Below, in pieces: positions 1 to 11,815 of a stretch of 64,000 nucleotides of DNA (its first letter is position 1; each line of letters starts with the position of its first letter). The translations under genes were made by a program, and so were the position numbers. The notes beneath the pieces were generated by a model that saw only the letters and a list, made by a program, of their open reading frames with translations, was not told where the DNA came from and did no database searches. The stretch is from Bisporella sp. PMI_857 (taxonomy: Eukaryota > Ascomycota > Leotiomycetes > Helotiales > Helotiaceae), in the NCBI GenBank assembly GCA_021307315.1, contig JAJSPD010000004.1, positions 806,001 through 870,000 of the forward strand, read 5' to 3'.

Positions 1-1
1 T

Positions 2-814
2 CGGTTGGCTGACGAGGTATACAATAACATTGTCAATGGGAGAATGCCGCCAAAGCGTACATTGCCATTTCCAGATCCTCGCAAGAAGACTAGGTCATCT
101 TCTGTAGCTGATCTACCACCCCTGCCTAAGCCTACACCAGTACAACGTGCCGAATCTACTATTCCGAAAGAAACGAAAAGCTGTACCATTTCGACAACTA
201 TCTCGCAACAACCTGAAAAGAAACGTGTTGCGCAACGTAAGAGCACAGCTGCAAAGAATGCACGAAAGGATCCGTCGAAAAAATCAGCACAAAGCATTCA
301 GGACGAGATTACGACTCTCGAAAGTCCACCGCAGCAAGAAGAGCCATCTCCTTTAGCAACCAAACCCCTTGCCACTGCTCAGCTATCGTCTTCAACTTCG
401 GGGCTTCAGTCCAAGGCTGCAGCACCCAAGAAACGTGCAGCTCCTCGACCTTTGTCTACGGCTAAAAGGGCAAAGATGGTAGACCAAAGCACACAGACAC
501 GAACTGTCTCAGGTGGAAGCAGCGGCTCAGCAGAAGCGCCTATTCCAGCAAAACATCTTGCCGAAGCTGTTCAAGTCTCTCCTATATCGCCACCCAACGA
601 GTTCCTAGACTCACTTGATGCTTTTATCACCAAACACAAATCTCGATCGGCGCCTGTGGAGCTTTGGGATACTCCAGGATATGCCGAAGCTGATGAGGAA
701 CAACGTCACATACTTCTCAATAATTTCATTTGTGAGAATCTGGATAACGCGGACTTCTTAAAACTCTGTCAGGATACCGAGAAAGCTTGGCGGAGAATTG
801 GACTGGGGATGTGA
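2..814 (+). CDS. Uncharacterised protein, C-terminal part (5' end outside window)
   Basis: The frame is open from the window edge to a TGA at 812-814 and no convincing ATG begins it, so this is the 3' end of a longer gene. About 270 residues are visible. The first 190 are low-complexity, basic and Ser/Pro/Ala-rich (runs such as KKRAAPRPLSTAKRAK), which suggests a disordered, possibly nuclear segment. The last 70 residues look folded and acidic, with a hydrophobic helix-like tail (EEQRHILLNNFICENLDNAD). I do not recognise the family. The regular codon pattern and the sharp change in composition across the stop support a real gene. Confidence 0.6.
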   Translation, partial: RLADEVYNNIVNGRMPPKRTLPFPDPRKKTRSSSVADLPPLPKPTPVQRAESTIPKETKSCTISTTISQQPEKKRVAQRKSTAAKNARKDPSKKSAQSIQDEITTLESPPQQEEPSPLATKPLATAQLSSSTSGLQSKAAAPKKRAAPRPLSTAKRAKMVDQSTQTRTVSGGSSGSAEAPIPAKHLAEAVQVSPISPPNEFLDSLDAFITKHKSRSAPVELWDTPGYAEADEEQRHILLNNFICENLDNADFLKLCQDTEKAWRRIGLGM

Positions 815-1868
815 CTATGGTAGTGGAGTGAGAGTGGGCATGCCTGACCTAGAATCTGTATACATGATAATTCCTCATGCTTTTACTTGTTTCCAGATAT
901 AGAGGCTTTGTTGCATATAGCTTCACAGATCTGTTGACTTAGCTTGCATGTACCGGCTGTAGCTTATAGCGAATGGTTCCGTAGAATCAGATTTCAAGCA
1001 ATGGAACAGAAAAATGCTTGTTTGGTGTTTGAATCGTCCTTGTTTGAGTATTAATGCTTCTTCCTTTCCTCCAACGCTGGGTTGTGCCCGTCCATATTCA
1101 CCTTCGAAATATTCAGCTCAATCTTAGTGGATCTTATTATCGTTCCAGAAGGCGTAATACTGGGTCTGTGATGGCATAATGCAATCTACTTTCATCCAAA
1201 TATATCAATAGTCCACCCGTATCCTGTGTCTTTCACTCCCAGGAACAGCCACCTTCCTTTCCAAGGGCCCATCCGCCCTCCCCTTGCCTCTCGCTCTCCA
1301 AATATCATGGTATGGTTATTGAATTTAGTCTCGTGAAACGCCGTAATACGGCTGAAGGAACAATCTTCGTTTTAGATGTTCTCTGGTTAACTTCTAAACA
1401 CAAAAATACCACCAAAGCTGGAATTCAATGGGAACTCTCCCACAAGGCCACTTTGGGAGTACCTGTCATTATGCAGCCACTTTGGTTGGCAATCGCAAAT
1501 CGGCGGTAATGAGATAGCCTATAATCTATTATCGCTAGAAATATGAACTTCTTAGGCTGGAAATGTGAATCAGGTTATGTGTGCACGACACCGTGTATAT
1601 ACTCACTTCGAACCGAGATATATTGTTTAGCTCCAAAAATTTTACCTACTTACTATCGAAATCCCACTCCGCCACCCTGCATAATTCCACGCTCTCATTC
1701 ATACACTCGCGCTACCATCATTGTTATACCAAAATTTCCCGTGAATTGCCTCAAAGCTCACGGCCCCCAGTACAACTAAGGGAGAAATTTCACTGATGTT
1801 TTCCCCCCAAGCTGTTTCGCAATATCGCATAATCGACGGCTAGCATACAAAACTCTAGCTTCAACAAG
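815..1868. other. Intergenic region
   Basis: About 1 kb between two plus-strand genes. Only short unsupported reading frames occur. It presumably holds the 3' UTR of the first gene and the promoter of the next. I see no RNA gene or repeat. Confidence 0.5.
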
Positions 1869-3320
1869 ATGGCAGCATCAGCCGGTGCTCGCTTTTATAT
1901 CGAACGCCAGCGAATCGCCCAGCGCCATCTGCTAGCCTCAGAACTGCACGAGATCGCAGACTCGCTTATCGTACCCTACAAAGGGGAATGGCAGACTAGA
2001 GGAGCTATTGTGGCTTTGAAGATTACCGATGAGTACTATACCCGGCAATTGAACCATATGAAATGGGTCAAGAAAATGGAAACCAAGAATGAAGAAGAGG
2101 AAAGAGGAAGGGAGGAGTACGAAAGGATGGCTTGGAATATAATTCTGGGTACATTGGCTGATGTTGATGGGGAAGTGAAGCGGCATTGGAGACGCAATTT
2201 TTATGGGAAGCGAAGGAATAGGCGTGACAATGCCGAATGTTGGACAGAGGGTGTTAGGAAAGTCATTCTTTTCATTGTTGAGGCGCTGCACGATGTCGAA
2301 GGGTCTGGGAACTGTCGAAGGGTTCTGCTGATAGATGCTGTTGGTGGAAAGCAATCTGTCTACTCTGTAGTCAGTACAGCTTTATCAATACCAGGGATGT
2401 GGTCCACCACAAGGTTAGAAAAGTGTGATGATGAACTTAACAAGAACAACGACTCGCAATTATCTGTCGCAAATCAGAATACAATAGGTCGAGATGCGGG
2501 CTTGCTCAACGACGATGCCGATTCAATATTCGAAACGGATTGGGATACAGAAACAAGCAGATCCATAATCAGTATTTCTACAGGATCACCCGGCCAAGAG
2601 AAGCCTAAGAATTCAGACACTTCACCATCGATTGGTAGCGACAAGGGAAAAGGTATCAAAGAGCATGCTATCCCGACAAATGAAGTCAAGATAGTAGCCC
2701 CTCTAAAGCGTACCCTCTTGACCAAACAGCAGCGGTGGAGTGCAAACGCCAAAACCCATCCTACCACGCCAGAGACGCTTCTCCCAGGGCGAATATGCTA
2801 CACCAAATCCCTTCTTGTAGACCACCTTCTCCAGAACTACAATGGGAGGTGGCCGGGAGCCTTCCTGTATCTACAAGTACCTGAGAAAACAACGTTTCGG
2901 GCGTCCCGGATCCTGGCGCTAAAGGGCTCCGTGGTTAAAGGCGCAATCAAAGAGTTTACTGAGAATGGGCTAGTGGGAGAGAAGATCAACAAAGGATATC
3001 TATTGAGTGCTGTGCCAGTGCATATGTTTCATTGGCGGGTCGGTGGGTTTGTGAGTAGGAGTTGGCCGCTTCTGGATGGGAGTTGGAATAGGGGACGCAG
3101 GAAGGCGAGTTGGCTGCGGAAGGAGTGTCTGAACATGAGGGAGGTGAATCTAGAGGATAGGATGAGACGGGTCATATGCTCGAGGATGAGCGATACGTTG
3201 AGAGAGTGGCTGGAGGACCAAGAGGCGGCTACACGTGCACGAAGATCTTTGGAGAGCCAGAGTGAGCGGGACGAAAGGCTGAAGTTTTGGAATGATTTTG
3301 TCGACAATTGGCCAGGCTAA
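1869..3320 (+). CDS. Uncharacterised 483-aa protein, intronless
   Basis: A single uninterrupted frame from ATG 1869 to TAA 3318-3320, with no intron needed. The protein has three parts. Residues 1-170 are charged and helical, with a Glu/Lys/Arg-rich stretch around residues 70-85. A Ser/Asp-rich linker follows (about 170-290). The C-terminal part is basic and Trp-rich (about 300-483), with a helical segment (SRILALKGSVVKGAIKEFTE) that could be a winged-helix-like or other small fold, and it ends in a charged helix. No signal peptide or membrane segment is visible. I do not recognise the family. Neighbours lie more than 1 kb away on either side, so context gives no functional hint. Confidence 0.65.
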   Translation: MAASAGARFYIERQRIAQRHLLASELHEIADSLIVPYKGEWQTRGAIVALKITDEYYTRQLNHMKWVKKMETKNEEEERGREEYERMAWNIILGTLADVDGEVKRHWRRNFYGKRRNRRDNAECWTEGVRKVILFIVEALHDVEGSGNCRRVLLIDAVGGKQSVYSVVSTALSIPGMWSTTRLEKCDDELNKNNDSQLSVANQNTIGRDAGLLNDDADSIFETDWDTETSRSIISISTGSPGQEKPKNSDTSPSIGSDKGKGIKEHAIPTNEVKIVAPLKRTLLTKQQRWSANAKTHPTTPETLLPGRICYTKSLLVDHLLQNYNGRWPGAFLYLQVPEKTTFRASRILALKGSVVKGAIKEFTENGLVGEKINKGYLLSAVPVHMFHWRVGGFVSRSWPLLDGSWNRGRRKASWLRKECLNMREVNLEDRMRRVICSRMSDTLREWLEDQEAATRARRSLESQSERDERLKFWNDFVDNWPG

Positions 3321-4926
3321 GAGAACATAGTTGGGGGATTTGAGTGCAGTACCGAATAAGCATGATGGTATTAGGGGAGATGATGTGAACGCATGAGAAT
3401 GAAGAATATTTCAGACAAGTGATGTAGCTGCTTGGATGGCTGTGAGTAGACTGTAGAATATATTAGCAGAAAATACATTAGCCAAGTTAAATTTGTCTTC
3501 CATTACTCCTCCATCCCGTAGCCTCTTTCTCCCTTACCACCTCCCGAAACATAGGATACCTTGTCGTTGTCTTTGAAGATTATGAGACGTTAATCCAGTT
3601 TGCAAAACTTCGTTTTATTCTGCAGCCAAGTCGCTTAATAGTTGCCGCCCCTTTTCTCAGCATCCACGACTTTCAGATTACATAATCGACACTCTGCATC
3701 ATGTGCGACGTCTGTGGGTTGCTATGGCCTTGGTTCACATATGCACTGGGGTAATCGTGAATTCGGTACAACAAGTAAAAGGACAGTGTTTTAAAATAAA
3801 CAAAAGATTTAGATGGTTGCCATTAATGGTCTTCCACTAATTCTTCTAACGTCCGTCAACATCCGGAAGTGGATGGGAGCTATTATTTTGATGAGGTAAT
3901 GAGAAAGGTTTTGTCGAATGGGCTAAACACTAATATACATCCCTATGTAGCCTCCTGGGGTTGGCTGTGACGATCGCCAGGGCCTGGATCCTTTCACAAT
4001 ACCAGCCGCACATCATCAGCCGCCTCCTGAGTCGGTTCGCAGCGTCAAGCGACCCCCTTTTAAGCTACAGACCAGTTCTAAAAGATAAGTGAGCGTAGCC
4101 ATAACCTTTTATTGACTATAACAAGAAAGGCAAGGAAATATTGGGTATTATGATTCAAGACAATGGTGATTGAATCTGAAAGATATGACTCACAGGGTAG
4201 CAAGTAGAATTATATGTCCCAAGAGAATGGGAGAGTGATTAGGAGTGTACATAGACATAGGTAGACACAAATAATGTTGGCTTGAGTAAGGAACTGCCTG
4301 TGCAGCAATTCTAGCAGACTTATACGAGCTCTTGTGTCCACATTAGATACATCAGGTAAGATGCTGCCACCGAGATCAGAATGAGCCGTTGTATGTTGAG
4401 ATGTGCAAGCTTCTCTTGCTCTTTTAATGTGTGATCGTGTCTAGAAGCCATGATGCATAACGAGGAAGTCAATTCCAACCACAAACTGCCGTTGTGGCAA
4501 AAATGAAAATAAGTTGCCAGAGCTAGAACAGGTTTTGAAGGGACCAACTGGTAATCTATTGTACCCACAAAGTATGTCGACTTCATAGCCTATTTCTTTC
4601 ACGAAGACGCGCAATACTAATAAAAAATGATTGAACTTTGCCACAGCTTGTGGTGGATGGAAGGTAGAGTCTAAACGATTTAGGAAGTCGCCGTAGAAGG
4701 AGAGAAGAATTCACAGTTCATGATCAACGAAGTCTTTGTATGCGCACATTTTGCATTGCTGCCTATTTCTTCTCTAAGAAAGCCACAGCGCTGATCCTTG
4801 TAAAAGCCATAACAACCTGCCGACCCATCGTGTCAAATGCAACTCACGCAACGAACCTCAGAAGAGCCAGCAACGCCTCAAAGCATAACCATGAAAAGAC
4901 AATCATCTGTACGTGGACCGATCTAC
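3321..4926. other. Intergenic region, convergent genes
   Basis: About 1.6 kb between the 3' ends of the 483-aa gene and the SDR gene. It is AT-rich and contains only short shadow frames on both strands. No coding pattern, tRNA or repeat is recognisable. Confidence 0.45.
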
Positions 4927-6114
4927 CTAGTATAGAGTGTAACCACCATCAATGAGGACGTTAGAGCCGGTCATAAAAGCCGCGGAATCGGAGCCGAGGA
5001 AAACAGCGAGACCATTAAGATCATCAATAGCGCCCAAGCGTTGTTGTGGGGTCAATGACTTCCAGATTGTCTTCTGTGCATCCAAGGCGGGGACGTTGTT
5101 TAGTGCGGTGTCCATGTAACCTGGCGAGATGCAGTTGACACGGATGTTATATTTAGCCCACTCCGCACCGAGAGACTTGCCAAGATGAACAACGCCAGCC
5201 TTGGAAGCATTGTAGCAGGATTGCTCATTGGGATAGTTGACAATCGAGCCAGACATGGAGGCAACAAGGATAATGGAACCAGGTTTACCAGCGGCCATCA
5301 TCGCCTTACCAACTGCTTGGGACATAAGGAAGGAACCAGTAAGGTTGATATCAATGAGACGGCGGAACATTGTGTGGTCGTAAGTCTCGGCGGGGATGTT
5401 GGAGCTAATTCAATGTTAGTAGTGTATCAAATATGGTATGGGGTAATATAGAATGGACAAGATACTTACTCGGCAATACCAGCGGAGTTAATCAATACAT
5501 CAGGAGCACCGTACTTCTCAACGACCATAGCGACAGCGTCTTCAATAGCCTTTCCGTCACGAACATCAACTTTGGCAAATTCAATGGGGATGGTGTTGCC
5601 AGTGAGTTCATGGAGCTCAGCGGCAGAAGCATCTCCCAGTTCCTGGTTAGCATCAAAGATAGCAATTGCTCTGGCGCCAGCTTCGATGCAAGCACGAGCC
5701 ATGTAGTTGCCCAAGCCACGTGCTCCACTGTAACACAAATGTTAGACCGTAATTCACTATGAGGAAGAAATAAGGATCCTTGATAGATGCTTACCCAGTG
5801 ATGATGACAACCTTGCCAAAGAGGGTTAACTTCTGCATGCTGAGAGGCATCTTATCGAAGACAGCCTTGGTTAGTGGAGTTACAGTGACACGGTCTTCCT
5901 CAATTTGCTGTTGCGCACCACCGACAGCAATGGTTGAACGTTGGACTTCTCCACCAGCGTAAGTTGAGGCAGGAATCTCGGACTGGGGAATAAGAGGGTC
6001 GGCCTGACGATGCTTGGTGATACCTACGAAGGTGGCGCGGGGAACCTTTGGAGCAACTGGCACAGCAACACGGCTGGCACGAGCGCTGACACGGAGAAGA
6101 GATCGTGCGAACAT
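4927..6114 (-). CDS. Short-chain dehydrogenase/reductase, probably mitochondrial
   Basis: Exons 6114-5795, 5727-5470 and 5404-4927 join in frame to 351 aa. Donors are GTAAGC and GTAAGT, acceptors CAG and TAG, and CTAAC lies upstream of the second acceptor. The SDR core has the dinucleotide motif TGGARGLG at about residue 106, NSAG, the catalytic Ser244 and the YNASK pair Tyr257/Lys261. It ends in the usual C-terminal LIDGGYTLY. The best family match is the sorbose/xylulose-reductase-like polyol NADP(H) dehydrogenases. It is about 85 residues longer than those because of an N-terminal extension. The first 30 residues are rich in Arg/Ala/Ser/Val and lack acidic residues, like a mitochondrial presequence. 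The substrate cannot be told from sequence. Confidence 0.9.
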
Positions 6115-6253
6115 GTTGGTGATGATGGTATTGAAAATTAGGGTATAGGGTCAATGAATTTGATGTCGTGTAGACGAGATAATTGATTTCTACAATTTGT
6201 AGTTTGTTGTAGTTGTGAGGAGACCGAGACCGAGAAGGTGAAGTGCAGTGGAA

Positions 6254-6260
6254 ATTTATA
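6254..6260 (-). promoter_or_regulatory. TATA-like box upstream of the SDR gene
   Basis: On the minus strand the hexamer TATAAA followed by T lies about 140 bp before the SDR start codon. It is a plausible core promoter element, judged by position and sequence only. Confidence 0.35.
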
Positions 6261-9200
6261 GTCGGAGAAGGAGCGAGGCGGGCTGGGTAGCGCAAATACC
6301 CCTAGAAATTCACCGCCCGTCTATTCAATGTGCTCCCCTTAAGCGACTGAAGATCTATTGACACTATTTGGTGATCTTGTTGAATGAAAAGGGCTTTCGG
6401 ATTTTGTGCACTACTGTATTATCCAATTCGTGATCGGGCTTGATACAGAAATGGAACAAATCTACATGGACATCAAGATTAGCAACAGCCCTTTGCACCA
6501 CAGATGGTCAAAACGAACCTAGAACAGTTGCAAGGCAGGATGTAGAAGAGATAGCTCCTAGTATAGTATATCCTATACAGCGGGAGGAAGGATCCGTACG
6601 TGAAATATTTGAATATGCTGACTGGTTGCGAAGAGAAACTGATACAATATCCAACAATGCGAAGCTGCGGAATATTTGAATGCTGAGGCAAGAATGTATA
6701 TGGATATTATCTGGCAAAAGGAGATTTCCAGCTCTTGGTTTTCTCTCCCGTTTGCTCGAAAAACGTCTATATGGAACACAAATTGAAGTGTTGAATGTAG
6801 CAAAATCGCGAGAAAGTCTATCGAATCGCGGACAAAAGGCTTCTAAACAGAAGGAGGCGTAAATATTTCTATGGACCTAGATGATGAAAGAGAGTCAGTC
6901 GCCAGTCCACCTCAATGCTCTCTATTTTCGGATATCCACCAGACTAGAGGAGAAGTGGGCATGCAAACCTCTTAACAAACGCCGCTCTAGAAGAAACGAC
7001 AAATGACAAATAGAACGAGGGCAGCTAGCAGCAGGGCAGGTTTTTCAGTAGATTGATATGAAGGAGGAGAAGAGAGAGAAGAAAGTTTTGAACGGACAGC
7101 GGTTACACCACCTTTTCAAGAAATTTTCTCATCAACTAGATAACGCCGCCTTCAAGCTTACGGAGCAGGGTAGCTTCCTAGAAGTCCGTGCCACAGTGCA
7201 TGGCAAATCCACAGAAGGGGCTATTGAGGTGCCATGGAGGGTTCGGGACAAGGATTCTGGTGCCGGGAGATAGGCTTGGTTAATCATGCTACACCAAACC
7301 CTCCCTTAGGGCAGGTCCAACAACGCGAGGAAGTGGGGGTTCCCAGCGTCAAAAGATACAAAGTTACATAAATTCAAGGGAGCGGTGAGATTGACCCCAG
7401 ATTATTGAGGCCAGAATGAGACAAAGAGCCCCTATACTGGAGGCGAGGCCGCAAGCCTCCGTGCGGGATGTTTGATCAGAAGACTCGCAGATTTTGGACA
7501 GTAATCTTCTGGGGATTACACGCCGCGTTGTCACAGAGGGAGATCAAACCCAGCGGACAGTGGCACCAGACAACTTTCTCGGATAACTGGCAGTGGCAAC
7601 AGAACGTGGGTGCTGTACGAGCTAGATTTTAGCTATCAACAGCTCTTGCCACCTAACCTCCTCGTAGCTGCGAGGCTGATGCGCCAACTTGGAAAATTCT
7701 CTGATACTGTCCCCATTTTCTTCGAGTGCTTTTGGAGCTATGGGCCAACGAGCAGCGATTTGGCGGCCATGTGGAGAAGAGTCGTTATAATTAGTATGGA
7801 GATCTGGGCCCGAAACACTTCTGGATGGAGTTGAGAATCAAAGTTTGCCCCAGCATGGACCCATTACATACCAGACAAGATTTGCCAAGGGTTGGAAAAT
7901 GTAACCAGCGTGGGTCCATTGGGTATGATAGCAAATATCACAGAGACGGAGGTGGCTCTCGAAAAACGCTGGCCTACGATAATCGCTCTCAGCAGAAACC
8001 GTAATCTGCACATAAGGAGGAAATCCGATGTCGTGACGGTCCCCTCTATTGCTAGGGGATTCCAACTCTCCCTAATTTCATGCTACTTATTTTCCTTTGT
8101 ATTGCTAATCAGTGCCGACGTCGGAATCAAAGTCATAATGCCGGCGGTGAGGTGAGCTTCCTCTCCCCTTACTCAATGCCCTGAGGCATTGGTTTGGATA
8201 GGCATCCCACGTTCCGCGCGGGCTCGTGCGTGTCGGACATCGTCATCTGATGTGCTGAAAATGTTGTTTTAATCACCGCTCGCTTTCGAATTGCTTCTTC
8301 AAAGCCTGCCATTTCGGCTTGAGCACCAAACCGAACACCCTGTCCAGGTTGGGGGACACTTTCGGTTTCCGGGGGCGTTCGCTAGAAGAAAGCGTGTCTT
8401 CTAGAAGGATTGGGCGCCGAGATTCAGTAGCGTTTAAGCCTCTGGCAAGGGTGTCAAATCTAGACGCCGGCTCGGCCGGGCAGCAAGACTGGCTGCAAGG
8501 TAGCTGCTGAGAGCCGTTCGTCTTGGAATGCTCATTTTAATGCCTGAAACATTAATAAAAACTCACGACTCGTGACAATCTTCGAAACTTCCATCCACCA
8601 CCGGCAGTGTGCTGGAAAGTAGTACCAGACAGAGTAAGAGAGGGTCGAAGGCAGATCCGCAGCAACAAGATCGGCGTATTCGAACAATCTTTCACTTCAC
8701 TCTGGGAACCGCGATGCTGAGTTCACGCTGGATGTATATGCTGTGTACGACAGGCTTGGAAGTTCGTAAGGTGTTGAGCGCCAGATCATAGCGGAAACCT
8801 GCGAGCATCAAGAGACATTGAGACAATAATGTGAGCATCAGTGATGGTGAAAGTCTGCAAGGAAAGCAGCCCAATGCCACATTATTTGGAACTCCAAACG
8901 ATGCATTTGAAGACGCGGCTCTCAGTCTTCTTAAATATATCAGCAGGATTTTCTAATTTTGCAAGTCTGCACGCCGAGGACTTAGAATCAACAGCCCAGC
9001 CTGCTCAAGCTTTCCTCCAACGCCGAGCCTCTTACTAGTTGCATTAATGGAAAGGGAGTACAAGTTGGTCCTCTTTTCCATTCTTTTTCATTAAAAAAAT
9101 TGGCCAACCCCCTCTGGACGCAAGCAATTGAGTATCAGTCTTCCGCAACTAAATGACCTGTGAGTTTGAGTTTGTTAATTATTGATCGCACAGGTAACGC

Positions 9201-9549
9201 ATGTATACCGTTTTATGGATGTATGATCTTATCAGGACATGCGATAGGAGTTTAGGGAAGGCAAAATCTTTGGTGCCGAGAACGACACATGGATTAACTC
9301 GCTTTCAACTTTATAATTGCCTTGCTTGAATGGCTTTTATTTCCAGATTGCAATTCAACAAATCACGGTCACATTCTTTGTTTTATTTGTAGTTCCTGGA
9401 AGAACTATTGCAGTAATTCAACCTAAAGCACAACATCTCCTAAGTTGTTTTATTTCATTCCATCACATTTCATTTTATTTTATCTTTGGAAAGTCCAAGG
9501 CAAATTCATCGGCCATGGCTACAATTCCAGTGGCAGGGTAATCCAAAGT
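6261..9549. other. Gene-poor region
   Basis: About 3.3 kb without a gene I can support. Frames at 6440-6679, 6680-6862, 7058-7273 and 7610-7834 are 60-80 codons long, do not join through good splice sites and show no known motif. A 9-bp inverted repeat (TGGACCCAT-type arms near 7854 and 7912) is too short to mean much. The stretch could contain degraded genes or transposon remnants that I cannot recognise. Confidence 0.4.
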
Positions 9550-10860
9550 ATGTTGATCCGTCTCCACTTTGCCAGCACTTTGTACACTATATTGGCGCTC
9601 TTTGCCGAAGAAGCACTAAATAGCGTGTATGATGACGGAAACCGAGAGAACACAATATCAGAAGGATCCAATTTCTTTACGGATGGGTCTCCTAAGACTA
9701 TGCTTGCTCCATTACATTTGTATCACGAGACTATATGGAAAGACACCAATCCTATGTGGCAGTCACTTTGGGTAGATATTCAGGGCTTTGAGGATCTAGA
9801 GATCACGCAGTCCAAAAAAAAAGTTGGAGAGTCTTATATCTCTATTCACAAGCCTAGAGTCTTTGAAACTCACTAGCAAGTTTTCCCACTCCCGACAGCC
9901 AAAATTAAATGCACCTGTCGACCCTTATGGAGGTAACATCTTCCCAAGGGAACCGGGGAGAGAAAGTGGAAATATTTAAATCTCAGAAAGTGGTGAAATG
10001 GAAGCGGATGATTTCGAGAGTGTTAATATCGATGACTCTGATTATATCAGACTCGAATGGCGTTTTCAAAGGTTCTGGATTCGGCTGCTTCGCTTTCCCA
10101 GCTTCATGACAGCCAACAGCGAGGAAGATTGGGGTTACGGTCTGAAACTAAGTATGTTGCCTGAGCAGCTATACGCAGCTGGGCCAGCTCTTCTCGAGGA
10201 GAAGTTGAATCTTGTGCGCCTCGTGATGACGATCGGAACGAATATATCTTGGTCACTCCCTCATGGCAGCTCAGTTGGAATAATATATTCTGGCTCGTGC
10301 AATCAAGAAATACTGTGTTTCGAGCTCTAGAGTACGCGGTTTGGCACGCTTATGTGGAACAGATAACACCAGAGGAAAGGGCAAGGGGGCAGGCTGCAGG
10401 CATTGGAACTTTTGGTGGGATATTCGGCCCGTATTTGACGAGGGAGCAGATTAAGGAAGCAAATTTTAAGACGGTGGAACGAGCTGAACTCACTCTGGAT
10501 GCAATATTGGGTGTAAGCAGGCTTCCTACTGTTTTAGGAAGCAAGTGGCGCAACGACAGCGCTGATCACGATTTTTGGGCTTGGGATCAGGCGATAACCC
10601 CAAATTCACGAGAACAGCTAATCCAGGACTTGTATGTATCTCGCATTATGTATTGTGCATCAAGAAACGAAATTGCGCCTGGAAGTCCGCGAATTCTTCT
10701 GTTATAGAGTTGTGTATGAGACACTGATCGAAATCTTGTCCAACATAGACTTAGGTTGGAGAATCTCTTTGAAATGAGATTCACGGAAGAAAATGTAGAA
10801 TACAATATCATCAAGCAAATGCTGGTATTGGATAAGCAGCGGAGCTTCAAGATCGTCTGA
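9550..10860 (+). CDS. Possible multi-exon gene, uncharacterised, perhaps decayed
   Basis: Three coding-like segments follow one another. 9550-9876 has a hydrophobic start and then a segment with HETIWKDTNPMWQSLWVDIQ. 9998-about 10210 contains DSDYIRLEWRFQRFWIRLL. About 10200-10707 contains WHAYVEQITPEERARGQAAG and AELTLDAILGVSRLP. A further open stretch to TGA 10858-10860 could be the last exon. The first and third segments share a frame while the second does not, so at least two introns or frameshifts are needed. I found no set of splice sites that joins all parts cleanly. I do not recognise the protein. It may be a rapidly evolving or broken gene, and its boundaries are approximate. Confidence 0.35.
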
Positions 10861-11419
10861 TGGACGTGTCACTAGTATTTCCAGGAGGCCGGCCGGTTGA
10901 AATGAATTACAAATGGCTTGGAATACTAATGAGCGTTTTTCAGAAGGACAATGAATTCCAGCGCTGGCAGAAGGAACGAGCAGGCTGAAAAGGCTTTACG
11001 GTATGTACAGTTGGACCGCGAATCCTCTCCAAGTGTTTCACAATCGTTCTTACTTCCATCCGATGTGCGAAATATTTTACTAGTCATTACTAACTCTATT
11101 AAATATAAAGCTCTATCCTAAAGAGTACACTTCCTGTACTTCATTCATTTTGTAGACTTTGACGGCTAATTCTAGAATAGCATCCCTCTCACAAATGGGG
11201 CAGTGGCATACCTTCGACTAATGAAGGATTGGTGCCACAAAAGGCCATGGTAGCAGGTGCATATAGTTCTTGCTGTATAGAAGAAATGCTAATTACTGCA
11301 CAGGTACAAAATATGCCAACTTTATGATACTACGCCACTCGAGAACCAGGCTCTTTCTGCTATCATACGAGATTTTCAAGCTTCTTTCAGCACTGGACAT
11401 CAACGCAATTCCTTTATTA
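10861..11419. other. Intergenic region
   Basis: Short AT-rich stretch between two doubtful coding relics. Nothing recognisable is seen in it. Confidence 0.35.
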
Positions 11420-11815
11420 CTAAACCCCAGCCCTTCCCACACCGGGAGGATTCTCTATAGCCTGTTCGAAGTACATTCCATCGATCTTCGGCAAACTAGA
11501 TGGCACCAAAGCTCCTGCCTCATCTGCAATCAGCACTTCACCGGAGCCGGGACTGACATCACTCACTTCAAGCATACCGTTCTTGAACCTACTTGCCACG
11601 CCAAGCATGTGGTCCGGCTAAAATGAATCTTTCAATATTAAATTAACCGGGACGCTATTTGCATACCTGTCCAATATGTCTCACAGCGCCGGCGTTGAAC
11701 CATGAACGCTTTGGAATGAAAGCCACCACACACACCCTCTATGGAACGCTGTCAACGAGGTTATCGTCTACAACATCTTCGGGTACAATCATCTCCTCAA
11801 GCGTTTCGCGCCTAG
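11420..11815 (-). pseudogene. Decayed gene fragment, unidentified
   Basis: On the minus strand two coding-like pieces join through a good intron. The upstream piece ends FNAGAVRHIGQ and is followed by GTATGC. The intron ends TTTTAG at about 11618, and the next piece begins PDHMLGVASRFKNG and runs to TAG at 11420. Upstream, in the same frame, lie EEMIVPEDVVDDNLVDSVP and then an in-frame TAG near 11740, with another stop further up. No start codon or intact 5' exon can be built. The coherent frame across an intron argues that this was once a gene, and the stops argue that it is no longer intact. Family not recognised. Confidence 0.35.

Noticed and set aside
7854..7920. Inverted repeat with TGGACCCAT arms as possible transposon end
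   Set aside because: Nine base pairs only, no target duplication or transposase nearby.
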